A DNA stretch of 64,000 nucleotides. Origin: Gymnothorax reevesii. Its lineage: Eukaryota > Chordata > Actinopteri > Anguilliformes > Muraenidae. Below, in pieces: positions 1 through 10,882 of this stretch. Both the position numbers and the translations under genes were made by a program. The notes under the pieces are model-generated. The model did not search any database, was not told the DNA's origin, and worked only from the letters and a program-made list of their open reading frames with translations. The stretch lies in assembly GCA_029721435.1 (NCBI GenBank), contig CM056583.1, positions 46,219,120-46,283,119 of the forward strand, written 5' to 3'. The stretch's first letter is position 1. Each line of letters begins with the position of its first letter.

Positions 1-339
1 TAAATAAACTTGACTTGACTTAATATTGTTGTATATGATGTAGCTGTAAATAGACAGAATAAGGGACATGACATTTCTTCATTTCAGGGGAGAGAGTAGG
101 TGCAGAGGAGGGGGACTGAACAGCGCGTGCACGAAAAATGATTGACACTGTGTTATAAACTCATCCTGACTCTGAATAGTTGTTTTTTTGGGGTGTGATG
201 GATTCTTGCAAATATCATTAGGAACACTGGGAAGAGCCAAATGTGCCTGATATTTTTTACAGAATACCTGACTCATGTTGTACTGTCAGTATACAGTGAC
301 AGTTTCAACAAACATGTTCTCCACTGCAGCTTTAGGACC

Positions 340-1210
340 TGAATAACATGCAATGAAAATTTGGAAGGATCGTGGTGAACTGTCATCTTCGCGGAAGAAA
401 TGGGTCAGAAAAAAAATAAGGAATAATTGTTATTAGCGATCACAGTTGGTGAAGTCTCATTGAAAGAAAAATTGAAGACAGAACTCAGGGCTATGTTTAT
501 TTGTGAAATTAAGAGCATTCCCACATGCAGAATTTAATGTACAAAATAATTAGCTGGATTGGGAGTAAACAGCTGCATGGCCACAAGAAAGCCACTTGTT
601 ATGGAGGCTATGGAGGTGAAAAACAACTTCTCTTTGCTAGGGAGCATAAATGTGGGGATATAGAGCAAAGGAAAAAGGTCTTGTGGCCCAATGAGTCCAG
701 ATTTACCCCATTCCAGAGTAATGGGTGCATCAGGCTAAGAAGGGAAGTCAATGAAGTGACACATCTGTCATGCACAGTGCCAACTGTACAAGCCTCTGGA
801 GGCAGATTTATGATCAGGGGTTGCTGTAGATGGTGAGATCCAGGCTCCGCAATGTTATGCAAAAGTAAAATGAAGTCAGCAGAATACCTAAATGTATTGA
901 CTGACCAGGTTATCCCATCTATGGATTTTTTTCATTACTGATGGCGCAGGCATATTTCAGGATGACAATGCTAAGATCCATCAGTCTCAAATTGTCAAAG
1001 AGTAACTGCATTTGGCGAGCATGAGTAATAATTTTCACACATGAATTTGCCACCATAGTGTTCTGACTTTAATCAATTAAAAGTCTTTGGGATTGGCTGT
1101 AGAAGGCTTTTACGGAGTGGTTTGACTCATTCATCCTCAGTACATGATCTTGGCAAAAAAATAAATGAAACTGTAATGAATGCTGACCATTATCAAAGCT
1201 CAGGGCAGTG
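340..1210 (+). pseudogene. Decayed Tc1-like transposase, copy 1
   Basis: Frame fragments match the Tc1 transposase catalytic region: KVLWPNESRFTPFQSNG (around 680-725), VPTVQASGGRFMIRG (around 775-820) and GAGIFQDDNAKIHQSQIVKE (around 945-1003), then stops and frameshifts. It lies in the intron after oacyl exon 7 and is antisense to that gene. A sister copy of the same family is at 49,070-50,090. Confidence 0.75.
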
Positions 1211-1825
1211 CCAGGCAGCGCATCTCCTCTAACAAGCTTTATACATGTGTCAGTCAAACAATCCATTGCAATCGGCCACTGAACATGAGTTGCCTTGAGT
1301 TACGTAACCCATTGTTAGTCCTTGGGTAACCTAGAGTAAGTCTCTCATTTGGAAATTTGAGTTTAAAGTAATAATGAAATGGTAGTGAGGAGCCAAACAG
1401 AATGCCTAATGACAGACTGCCGCTGCTGCTGTCAATGTTACCCTTGACCCCTGACTCTTCCATCTAAACTCTTTTGAATAGGAGAAGAGTCATGATTTTA
1501 CAAAACTGCTTAAAGCAAGGAAATCGTGGAATGTATGACAGCAACAGCATTTGGAACCGCTTATCCAGTGTTGAGGTGCTCGCTGATTTTCCTGCTCGAA
1601 ATAAGTGTTTGTTTTGAAAAATCAATAAAATACTTGTGGTAAAACATAATCTGATGTTGCATTGCATTAAGGTAATACAGGTCAAAGATTATATAAAAAT
1701 CCATTGTTTTCAGTTTTCATTGTAATTTGAAATACCCTTCCTAATTTTTCTGAATTGTATCTTCATAGCACAGCAGTAAATCTATTAAACCAACGGCAAT
1801 TATGTGACCATGATCCAGTTCTTAC

Positions 1826-1928
1826 CCCAGGAGGAGAAAGGTGTCAACAGATAGATAGACTGGCCCGCTGTAGCCAACAACGTATAATGGGTTGTTATTC
1901 ACTGCCTCCCTCCATCTCTTCAAATTGT
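1826..1928 (-). CDS. oacyl: oacyl exon 7
   Basis: A 103-nt exon with acceptor TATGCAG and donor GTAAGAAC. It encodes DNLKRWREAVNNNPLY then SGPVYLSVDTFLLLG, a well-conserved membrane segment of this family. It leaves in phase 2. I found no convincing exon 8 between 1 and 1825, so the next exon is probably beyond the window. Confidence 0.8.
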
Positions 1929-4900
1929 CTGCATATAAGAACACAACAGCATAAAACTCTTGCATTGAAAACTCCATGAGTAAAATCTATTCACTTTCAT
2001 GATATATTTTTTTTTTATTAAAAGTGAGTTCTAAAATGGAGATCATAATTCCTGGGAAAAGGAATAAATGGAAACTGAAATGTGGAACAAAACAGTTTGC
2101 ACTGCTGGTGAAGAAAAAAGAATTGAAAACTGAGACTGCTGATATGCCCTTACTTAAACGTGAATTTTAGCTGTTGAAGACTTTTATGCACAAATATGCA
2201 TATTTTTCATAATGATAATCTGATATTACCATTACGATAAGCCCATTAATGAACAGCCATGCAATCACAGTGCATTCTCACCCATGTTGTACCAGGTGCT
2301 GAACTGGATATTGTGCCCACTTATGATCCACAGCAGACTGAGGATGCGAATGCCGTTGAGCGAGGCGTAGTTCCCTCCTGTATTAGCCATGCTCAACAGG
2401 CCTGCAGCATTGGTCTGCAGACAGAGAGTCTGCATGGCCCAGTTCAGACAACCTGCTGGAGATGTGTGAATGAATATCAGCCATCTTCACATTTCTTGTG
2501 TTGAAGAAATTATTGAACAGACAAGGATAAGCAGATAAATTAGATCTATTCAAAATATATAAGATAAATCTATACAGCGCCATCTAGAATTATTGGCAAC
2601 TTTCTGTTAAAGCGAGATTTGAAAACATCACATTATTGTTTATCGTCAAGACCTTTTATTCAATTCAATTTCAATTCAATTTATTTGTACAGCGTTTTTC
2701 ACAGAGACTGTCACAGAGACGCTACAGTGAGAGATTAGATAATGAAAGGGCAGTGCCCAGCCTATTCCCCACTACAGCAAATGAGGCAAAAAAAAAAAAA
2801 CTCCCAGTAGGGAGAAAAATCCTCAAACAGTGAGTGAGAAAAAACTCCCCAGTGGGAAGAAATCTCAGGAGGGACCCGACTATAGTGGAGAAGCCCATCC
2901 TCTGCGGGCCAGCTAATTAATAACAAAATAGAAAAAAGTCAAATAGAGTAAAATGGCAAAAGAGTTCCATTTAAGTCCATCTGAACAGTGGCGTCTGCAT
3001 TCAAAATATTAATAAAAATCTAATATTTAATTGAATTAACCTCATTGAAAGAAACATTCGATTCTTATCATTGCAGATATTTTTCTCAGAAAGAAGTGCG
3101 CTACAATTATTGGCACCCTTTTAATGTATTGTGCAGCCTCCCTTTGCCAAGATAACAGCTTGAGTTCTCTCCTGTGATGGTTCATGAAGTAAGTGAGCAA
3201 ATGACAGTGAGATTTGAGACCACTTTTAGCTAAACCTTTATTCTCTGGTCCGCGGGCCATTTTTGTGCATTTTGAGGTGTGCCCGAACTGTCCTGCAGAG
3301 AGCCCACCATCACCCATGATCCTCACTTTTGTTGCCATCTATTTTGGAAATAGTGACTGTTTGTTCAGGTATTTGGACAGTGCAGTAAATCTACACTGCT
3401 ACACATATTTTACCATGACTACTCTAGAATATATAGAAGTTTCACTTCTGTAGCATTGTCCCTTGAAAAGATATAATAAATTAATTGTCAAAATGTGATG
3501 GGTGTACTCACTTTTGTGAGATACTGTAATTCAGTTAGTGATAAATCATAGAATTTTCTTGAGTTTCAAGTAATTGTGGCACACATAATTTGGAGAAATA
3601 GAGTATCTCACACAAGTGGTTGTGTCATATGAAAGTTATGAAACGAGTTGAGTAAAGTTTACGAGTTAAGTAAAATTTACTCAACAAGTTTCATAACTTT
3701 CATATGTGACAACACAGAGTAAAAGATTTGGTTTATCACGCAACTGATTTACTTAATTTGTTGGAAAACAAACTTAATTTCCGTTAGCAGCTTTATGGTA
3801 ATTCCCATTATACTGCATGTTAGCATTGAGCTAGTGATGTCACTCTGCTGCCCAGTCAGTCAGTGAGTCACAGACATTCACGATCAAACAATCAATGTTT
3901 TCTCAATTCCCAATCAAGTGAGTAGCTAGCTAATGTTGGCTTGCTAGCCAACAAACTAATATTACATAATCCATATGGAAAGGTACTGCATGCATACTAG
4001 CATAGCGCGCTAGCTAGCTAAATGCCATTAACTTATTTATGAGAGGGGCTCTCTACAGTTCTAACGCCATATTCATTTAACCAATGTAACACTTGATATT
4101 CAGTTTGGCTGAAATATTAACAGCTTCATGTTACATGGAGAGATTTTTTCCCACACTCTCAGCCAATGAAATTTTTGCAACAGTGATATGTACCTGGGGT
4201 AATATCAAAATTAAGACATGAGCTGGGATGTAGGAAAAGTAAAGCAGTTATGCGATAAAAATAATGCTAACCTTTTTTCAATACTTACTTCAGTGAAAAG
4301 ATCAAGAGAATAAATGGCAAAGACAATTTTCTCAGTCTGTTTTGGTCATATTCAATTGGGTGCCAATAATTTTGGAGGGAACTTCTCTGTATACTCACCT
4401 TTTTCCTTTTTCTCCTCCTTTGATTTGAAGTGTTCTGTTGCCTCTGGATAGATGCAGCCATTGTTGTTGGTCACGGTGGAGTCCTTGGACGAAAGCGTGC
4501 CATAGTGATTGAAGTTTGCAGTTAGGGGAGTGCTGGACCATGGTTCAATCTCTTTCTGTTGCTTCCATCGAATGATGGCCATGTATACAGTTGCCGCAAG
4601 AGGAACAGCAAACAGTAATGAGCACACAAACCTGCAGAATGCAAAGAAAATGTCCTAGTAATGAACGTAACGTCCTCTAATTAAGCATGTGAAAAATGCA
4701 TTTCAAGTCATCTCGTGATTCATACTTGGTCATTATTCCTGGATATATGTGACAGGCGCTCACTCACAAGCTGATAATTACAGCAACATCTGGGGCAGGA
4801 TTAGAGAAACACTGAGTCATGGAGATCCCCTGTCTGGACTGAGGTAGAATCATTGCTGGAACAGGGGGGATTAGAGACTTGCCTGCGAGTTGGAATATGT

Positions 4901-7900
4901 CTGGAAAAGGATAATTCAAAATTGTTCATTGGTCCTGTTATTAGTTTTGCATGTTTGAAAAGCATGAGAATAATCAGATGGATTAAATGTCCTCAGCAAG
5001 AATAAAATAGTCATACTGACGACTCAAAAAATGCTTTGTAGCGTCAGTTAACCTGATTTAGGAATGTCATAGGCCTCGTGGATTTAAATACCTTGATGCA
5101 GGTATCTTATGTTTTTTTTCTGATTTGAAAAATGAAAGCAAAAACTTTCAAAAACATAATAACTAAAATTAGAATACCAGAGAAGAGGTATGGGTAACTT
5201 ACCATAAACAACTAATTCCTGAACTTCCGTCTCCACACATGAGTCTGGGGCACAAATGCCAACAAAGTACTGGAGAGAAGCCTGTTTCACATTTGTCAGC
5301 ATGAAAATAAATATTAATCAATATTTAATGGCTTAAATGATCATACTGTTAAATCAAGTTTGAAGTTTCAGAGAAGTGCCTTTACCTGTTTTATAAACAC
5401 CTGGCAATACTGCCCTCTGAAACCAGGACCATTGGCTAACTGGCATTCTTCACGTGATCCAGGTCGGTTCACATTTCCACCCTCAATGTCACTGCCCGTT
5501 TTGCCGAAGGAATCGTACACTATTCAGCAAAATAACGATACGCACAGTAAAAATTGTGTAATCATCTAAGATGGTCAGTATTGCAGGGTTTTATGATTTG
5601 AGAAGAAGCTGTACTTACTTCATCTGAATGAAAACTAATTATAATTGGGTATTCTTAATCATATTATATTACACTATACATCGCATTAGGGTTGATGATG
5701 AATAAAAATGCAGTTATTTATTTGTACATTTAGGTATAGTATTATAGACCACTCTGCCACAACGTTAAAACCAGCTGCTTAATATTGTCTTTGACCCCCC
5801 ACTATTTTGCTGTCAAAATAGCTCCATAAATTTGGTGTCCTCTTCAATTCCCACGCCCAGGTTTCTCAGCAGAACATGTCCCAGAGCATCACACTCCCTC
5901 CATCAACTTGTCTTCATCCCTCAGAGCATCCTGGTGCCCTCTCTTCCCCAGGTGTACTCAGCAGATGCACATGATGAAAAAGAAAACACGACTCTGTGGA
6001 CCAGGCCAGATTCTTCTCTTGATTCAAGGTCCAGTTCTGATGCTCGCTTGTCCATTGTAGGTGCTGTAAGCAGTGGGCCGTGGTTGGAATGCACAGTCCA
6101 ATTTATCTGCTGCTACAAAACACTATGCACTACAGAGTGCAATGCACAGTGTGTTGTGACGCATTCCTCATATAAGCATCATTCAAATTGTACCACAGTA
6201 GAACTGTCAGTTTGGACCAGACGCGACAGCTTTCATTGCCCATGCGTGTTGATAAGCCTTGGGGACCAAACACCTGGTTCATGATTTGTCCCTCCTTGGA
6301 CTCACTGCTAGCAGGTTCTTGTCACTGCTGACTGGGAGCGCTCCGAAAGCCTTGCTGCTTTGCAGATGCCGAACCTGTCCTCTGTCTGGCTATAATGATT
6401 TGGTCCTTATCCAAGTCAAACAGGTCCCATTTCTCCTACCTCCAACATGTCAAATACAAGAACTACCTGCTCAGTCACTATCTAACATTTGTCTTAAGAT
6501 ATTAAGCTCTAATTTCGTAGACCAGGCGCAGGCGCAGGCGCGGCGAATAGGGGATGCGCCGCGCCAACGGGGTGTGTCCAGGCGTATGTTGCAATTTCGT
6601 GGCGCAAGTACTCCTCTGTCCCGCCTCTGTCCCTCCTTCCAGCGCAAGCTTGGCAAAGAAGACGTGTTTGGGTATAACACAGCCGAGTCAAATATTGATC
6701 ATTGGCAAGAGAAACAATGGATAGCGTATTCCTTTTATTACAGCCTGTTTCTGCTTAAAATTTTGGGATTAACATGCATGGACAACAATACAAGATACGT
6801 TACACATTTATTTTCAGTATGTGATCTAAACTCACTACGAGATCATAGCAATCAGGCTGAATTCCTTTCCCCCACTAAAGACGATAAAACCTAAGTGACA
6901 ATAACAGTAGCCTAGTATCAAGCCGCTTGCACACTGGACGCGAAACAAATTTTTCGCTCGACAGATTGCGTTGAAAGCAGTGTCTTGCGCCCGAAAGTCT
7001 GACAGGGTTTTAATATATCTCCGTGTCCGACAGTCTATTATTGTTTTTAATTTCTTCAAATCTATTGACTCTTTTAGATATTAAACGTGAATGTTTTGAT
7101 AAGAGGGCTCAGTTCTTCTAGATGAGTACCGAGAATTTCAATCAATGTTTCTGTTTAAGCTCCGCTAAATAAAGTGAGTCGGCATTGGCGCGAGACAATG
7201 TACAATGCCTCCGTGTCTGACAGCCAAAAAAAAAAAAAAAAAGGACGATTAGAACAGATTGATAACGAACTAAATAATAAAAAGAAACATATTAACAACA
7301 GAACATCCAACGAAGACTGCGATTAATTTATTTGCGGGTCATCTTTTTTGGATGTTCTGTTGGTTGGTGATGTATATGTATTTTTATCCTTTATTCTGTT
7401 ATAAATCTGTTCTCATATCAATACTTTTATTTTTTGCTGAGTGCCGGACATGGAGTATTTTGCATTTCGCGTTGGACTGTCTTGATCGTGCATGCGATAA
7501 TTTATTCACACTGTCAATGGTCATGGAATTGATTTGCTCTCTGATTGCAAGCACTATTTTATCTCTGCTGTGGAAATAAAGCGTGAATCTGTTCGATCCA
7601 TCTGACTAATTTTCAAAAGAAAGACCGAATAAAGGCTGTTGTCTATCTTCGAAGGAAGAAAACAGATGAATAAAAAGACCAAGAAAAGTTGATAGCTCTT
7701 AGCATTGACTTTGAATGTAGTCAGTCGTGCAAAAAATTTGTTTCGCGTTCTGTGTGCAAGCGGCTTTACCGAGCATAGAACGCAAGCATTATATACGCAC
7801 TGCCTGATGCCGAGGCAGTTTGTGGTTGGCTGAGAAAGATGTGAAGTCGTTAATTTGCATCATTGATTCAGTTGCGTTGATTAAGCTAGGTCGAGTTTCC

Positions 7901-10882
7901 ATTACGCGTGCCAACCGCCTTTGATCTGACATGAGGAAAATCGATATAGAAAAAATACACAATACACAAAAAAATTAACCTTTTATTGAAGTAAGATCAT
8001 TGAAAGACGCATTCATTGCTGTCATGAAACAATTTTTTTTTTTCTTAAAAATGTCTGTGCAACAGTTATTGGTGCATCTTCAGTTAACATTTAGTGTTTT
8101 CTGCAGCCTCAGTTTGCTCCTCCTCACAGGATTTAAGACCATCATCAGTACAGACAACCCACATATCCTTCAGATCATCATTACAGACAACCCACATATC
8201 CTTCAGATCATCAGTACAGACAACCCACATATCCTTCAGATCATCAGTACAGACAACCCACATATCCTTCAGATCATCAGTACAGACGACCCACACATCT
8301 TTCAGATCATCAGTACAGACGACCCACATATCCTTCAGATCATCAGTACAGACAACCCACATGTCCTTCAGATCATCAGTACAGACGACCCACATATCCT
8401 TCAGATCATCAGTACAGACGACCCACATATCTTTCAGATCATCAGTACAGACGACCCACATATCCTTCAGATCATCAGTACAGACGACCCACATATTCTT
8501 CAGATCATCAGTACAGACGACCCACATATCCTTCAGATCATCAGTACGGACGACCCACATATCCTTCAGATCATCGGTACAGACGAACCACATATCCTTC
8601 AGATCATCGGTACGGACGACCCACATATCCTTCAGATCATCAGTACGGACGACCCACATATCCTTCAGATCATCAGTACAGACAACCCACATATCCTTCA
8701 GATCATCAGTACAGACGACCCACATATCTTTCAGATCATCAGTACAGACGACCCACATATCCTTCAGATCATCAGTACAGACGACCCACATATTCTTCAG
8801 ATCATCAGTACAGACGACCCACATATCCTTCAGATCATCAGTACAGACGACCCACATATCCTTCAGATCATCAGTACGGACGACCCACATATCCTTCAGA
8901 TCATCAGTACGGACGACCCACATATCCTTCAGATCATCAGTACAGACGACCCACATATCCTTCAGATCATCAGTACAGACGACCCACATATCCTTCAGAT
9001 CATCAGTACAGACGACCCACATATCCTTCAGATCATCAGTACAGACAATTCAAATATCCTTCAGATCATCAGTACAGACAACCCAAATATCCTTCAGATC
9101 ATCAGTACAGACGACCCACATATCCTTCAGATCATCAGTACAGACGACCCACATATCCTTCAGATCATCAGTACAGACGACCCACATATCCTTCAGATCA
9201 TAGGTACAGATGATCCACATATCTTTAAGATCATCAGTACAGACGACCCACATATCCTTCAGTTTCTAAGGGAGATGCTTGTAGATTAACTCTTCAGTTC
9301 ATCTGACAGATTGTTTATGGGGTGTTGGTTGTGGGACTGTGATGGCCATAGAAAAACCTTTTTTTGCAGTCTGTGAACCATTTTTGTGTAGAATTTGAAG
9401 TGATTTTTGGATCATTGTCCTGCTGGAAGGTCCAGTTACAGCCCACCTTAGGCTATTTGTTTTCTATTCTCAATATGCAGCTATTGTTTGAGTCCATGAT
9501 ACAATGTGTCCTAAAAATATAAATCTCCAGGGCTTTGGAAGAAAACAGCACTACAACATCAAAGATCCACCACTATACTTCACAGTGGGTGTGAGGTGGT
9601 TTTTCTGTATGGGCATTTTCAGCCTATGATATTTGTTGCCAAAAAATTCTATTTTAGTCACATTTGGCCATATAACCCTATCCAGTTAGAAGTCCCAGCA
9701 ACATTTGGAAAACTGTACGTGCTTGAGTTTGTTCTTGACTGATTGGAGAGGCCTATTTTATCAGTCATCCCAAACAACCTGAGGTGATGTTAGAGTAATC
9801 TGATGGTAGTTTTGTACTTTTTGACTCCAAGAGTCACCCAACTTCTGCAATCCTCTGGCTGTGATCCCTGGAGATTCTTTTGCCAATCATGATGTATGGG
9901 ATCAATGTACACATGACATCTTCCAAGCTGATTCTTAACAACTCCTGCCGCTTTTTACTTCTTAATTATTCCCGATGATGGAAATGGGTATTTTCCGCTT
10001 CATTCATTTCATCCATTTCCCGATTTGCACTGCTCAACCACTTATCATTACACATTGTCGCTGGCCGCTGGCACCTCATATTTAAACCTCAATCAATCAG
10101 GAAGTCATGGTTGACCCCCTCAGAGTTCCTAATCAAATTGGTGAACTTAATAATGTAAAATAATACTGGAACTATAATTCTAACTAACTATAATTAGATA
10201 CTTGTTGCACAGGTTCTGGGGATTTGAGAAAAAAAAATATTGTACATGCAAGATTTTTCTGTCAGTATTTTGAGTGAAAGAAAGAGGATAAACAGCAGAC
10301 ATTATTTCACAGCCTGTTTTGCTCATATTCACTGAGCATGCCAGTAATTTTTAAGGCCACGGCGTCATGCATGTTTATGGCCTTCACTGCTCACAAACAC
10401 ATTGAAAACACTTCTCTCGAGTTTGCATGGCTTGTTGAGTGGAACGAAAAAAAAAAAAGAAAATCAATTTAAAAATATGTGTAATTAATCCACGAGAAAT
10501 CATCAGGACAGAAAAAATATTAATGTCAATATAATACAAACGAAAGGCTCTCTACGCTCTTTTTATGAACGTAATTAAGACAACTGGGTAAACACCTAAA
10601 TAAACACTACACTGAGGCAACTTGAATGGACGAGATTATGAAGTTTTATATTCGGTCTGCTAACATATCAATGCCCTAATCAATGACCAAAAACATAACA
10701 AATGATTGCATTACAGTAAATATTGAGTACTTACTTTGTACAGCGTATTTGCTTGGTTCCGCTAACTCTAGTTCCATCAGAAACACTGTTGTATCATCCG
10801 AACACTTTTGTGACACATTCCCAATGCGATAGCAAGAACATACGGTCAAGCAGAGAATAATAATACTCCACACCAGGGCCAT
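1826..10882 (-). CDS. oacyl: O-acyltransferase-like protein (NRF-6 family), 5' part of gene, 7 exons
   Basis: Seven exons read on the minus strand: 10735-10882, 5386-5519, 5203-5281, 4768-4900, 4399-4631, 2282-2452 and 1826-1928. All have AG/GT borders and compatible phases, giving about 333 residues before the left edge. The order is a hydrophobic signal peptide (residues 3-18), an NRF domain with family-typical cysteines (motifs EECQ, GQYCQV, GICAPDSC, TQCF), a membrane segment from exons 4-5 (VIISLFVCSLLFAVPLAATV), a polar Lys/Glu-rich linker, then the start of the acyltransferase-3 domain (LNGIRILSLLWIISGH, with its conserved His) and VYLSVDTFLLLG. Family members are multipass membrane proteins thought to transfer acyl groups; the substrate is unknown. 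The C-terminal membrane part is missing because it lies beyond base 1, not because of a visible break. The neighbouring znf532 supports the OACYL orthology. I see no frameshift. Confidence 0.85.
2282..2452 (-). CDS. oacyl: oacyl exon 6 (start of acyltransferase-3 domain)
   Basis: The acceptor is a tandem CAGCAG (NAGNAG), so the exon could start three bases earlier at 2455; the frame is the same. The donor is GTGAGA. It encodes a Cys-containing helix and then ANTGGNYASLNGIRILSLLW and IISGHNIQF, the conserved opening of the acyltransferase-3 fold with its invariant His. Confidence 0.8.
2655..2940. repeat. Teleost interspersed repeat (ATTCAATTTATTTGTACAGCG type)
   Basis: It starts with repeated TTCAATTCAATTT, then TTATTTGTACAGCGTTTTTC, and ends with the 'AAACTCCC...GAAGAAATCTCAGGAGGGACC' pattern seen in many fish genomes. 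No coding capacity. I cannot name the family with certainty. Confidence 0.5.
3340..3537. mobile_element. Terminal fragment of a Tc1-like transposon
   Basis: The sequence ends GGTGTACTCACTTTTGTGAG then ATACTGTA, matching the well-known terminal repeat of a fish Tc1-like family ('AAAAGTGAGTACACCC'). Only one end is present. Confidence 0.5.
3619..3713. repeat. Foldback sequence, 38-bp arms with 19-bp loop
   Basis: The arms 3619-3656 and 3676-3713 are reverse complements with four mismatches in 38 positions. The core is CATATGAAAGTTATGAAAC. As RNA it would form a hairpin on either strand. Confidence 0.7.
4399..4631 (-). CDS. oacyl: oacyl exon 5 (membrane segment and linker)
   Basis: A 233-nt exon with acceptor CTGCAG and donor GTGAGT. 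It completes the hydrophobic helix and then encodes a charged linker ending in KSKEEKKEKG, probably cytosolic. A decayed transposon ends about 25 bp beyond the donor, so the insertion only just spared the splice site. Confidence 0.8.
4768..4900 (-). CDS. oacyl: oacyl exon 4
   Basis: A 133-nt exon with acceptor TTCCAG and donor GTGAGT. It encodes the end of the NRF domain, with the last cysteine in SMTQCFSNPAPD, and the first residues of a membrane segment (VAVIIS). The Pro-rich stretch LIPPVPAMILP lies between. It enters in phase 1 and leaves in phase 2. Confidence 0.75.
5203..5281 (-). CDS. oacyl: oacyl exon 3 (NRF domain Cys pair)
   Basis: A 79-nt exon with acceptor CAG and donor GTAAGT. 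It encodes LQYFVGICAPDSCVETEVQE, carrying the paired cysteines typical of NRF domains. It ends in phase 1. Confidence 0.82.
5386..5519 (-). CDS. oacyl: oacyl exon 2 (NRF domain)
   Basis: The acceptor AATAG precedes the exon and the donor GTAAAG follows it. Joined to exon 1 it reads MYDSFGKTGSDIEGGN, the conserved NRF 'QMYDSFGK' region, then EECQLA and GQYCQVFIKQ. It ends in phase 0. Confidence 0.82.
5745..6490 (-). pseudogene. Decayed Tc1/mariner-type transposase (antisense remnant)
   Basis: Stretches such as CTGCCACAACGTTAAAACCA, CAGAGCATCACACTCCCTCC and TCCAGTTCTGATGCTCGC are the reverse complement of a very common fish Tc1-like element. No intact frame remains. It lies inside oacyl intron 1, and the open frames at 5832-6894 are by-products of it. 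Confidence 0.5.
6918..7767. mobile_element. Non-autonomous TIR transposon, possibly PIF/Harbinger-like
   Basis: The left end GCCGCTTGCACACTGGACGC and its inverted partner near 7,720-7,767 (GCAAGCGGC read inward) pair over about 40-60 bp with mismatches. Both ends share CGCGAAACAAATTTTT. The interior has no transposase. A third end of the same family lies at 32,668-32,735. The superfamily assignment is a guess from the terminal sequence. Confidence 0.55.
7960..10360. mobile_element. Decayed DNA transposon in oacyl intron 1, carrying a minisatellite
   Basis: The left end resembles the 3.0-kb copy (CATTGAAAGACGCATTCATT, CAGTTATTGGTGCATC). The right end also matches (CAGCCTGTTTTGCTCATATT). The right interior (9,300-9,950) has antisense transposase-like wording such as GATCATTGTCCTGCTGGAAG, with no open frame. 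A 33-bp tandem array has expanded inside it. Confidence 0.5.
8138..9262. repeat. 33-bp minisatellite, about 34 units
   Basis: Unit of 33 bp: starts ATCATCAGTACAGACGACCC and ends CACATATCCTTCAG. Units are contiguous with no spacers. Point variants (AGAC/GGAC, GACGACCC/GACAACCC, ATCCTT/ATCTTT/ATTCTT) are shared between distant units, suggesting homogenisation. As 33 is divisible by three and the unit lacks stops, frames stay open on both strands; these are not genes. Confidence 0.95.
10735..10882 (-). CDS. oacyl: oacyl exon 1 (start codon, signal peptide)
   Basis: The ATG at 10882-10880 has a good context (AGG before, G after). The exon encodes a hydrophobic leader followed by VSQKCSDDTTVFL, the usual start of the NRF domain. 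The donor GTAAGT follows base 10735 and the phase is 1. The downstream intron is 5.2 kb and full of repeats. Confidence 0.8.

Larger units (their letters stand above)
3000..4375. mobile_element. Decayed DNA transposon in oacyl intron 5 (family shared with 7.96-10.36 kb)
   Basis: The left part carries TTATTGGCACCC-type sequence followed by GTGCAGCCTCC. The right end carries TTTTGGTCATATTCAATTGG and GTGCCAATAATTTTGGAGGG. Both ends resemble those of the element at 7,960-10,360. The interior is scrambled and includes a Tc1-like terminus and a foldback sequence. Non-coding now. Confidence 0.45.

Noticed and set aside
1254..1685. Minus-strand frames considered as oacyl exon 8
   Set aside because: Their peptides do not resemble the acyltransferase-3 family and no suitable phase-2 acceptor with a conserved sequence was found.
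5832..6894. Open frames of 150 and 211 codons
   Set aside because: They lie on antisense transposon remnant sequence and a GC-rich patch in oacyl intron 1; no recognisable protein.
8138..9262. Regular repeats resembling a CRISPR array
   Set aside because: The units are contiguous with no unique spacers, the host is eukaryotic and there are no cas genes.
8000..9289. Long open frames (429, 369 and 312 codons) on both strands
   Set aside because: They are translations of the 33-bp minisatellite; unit length divisible by three keeps several frames open.
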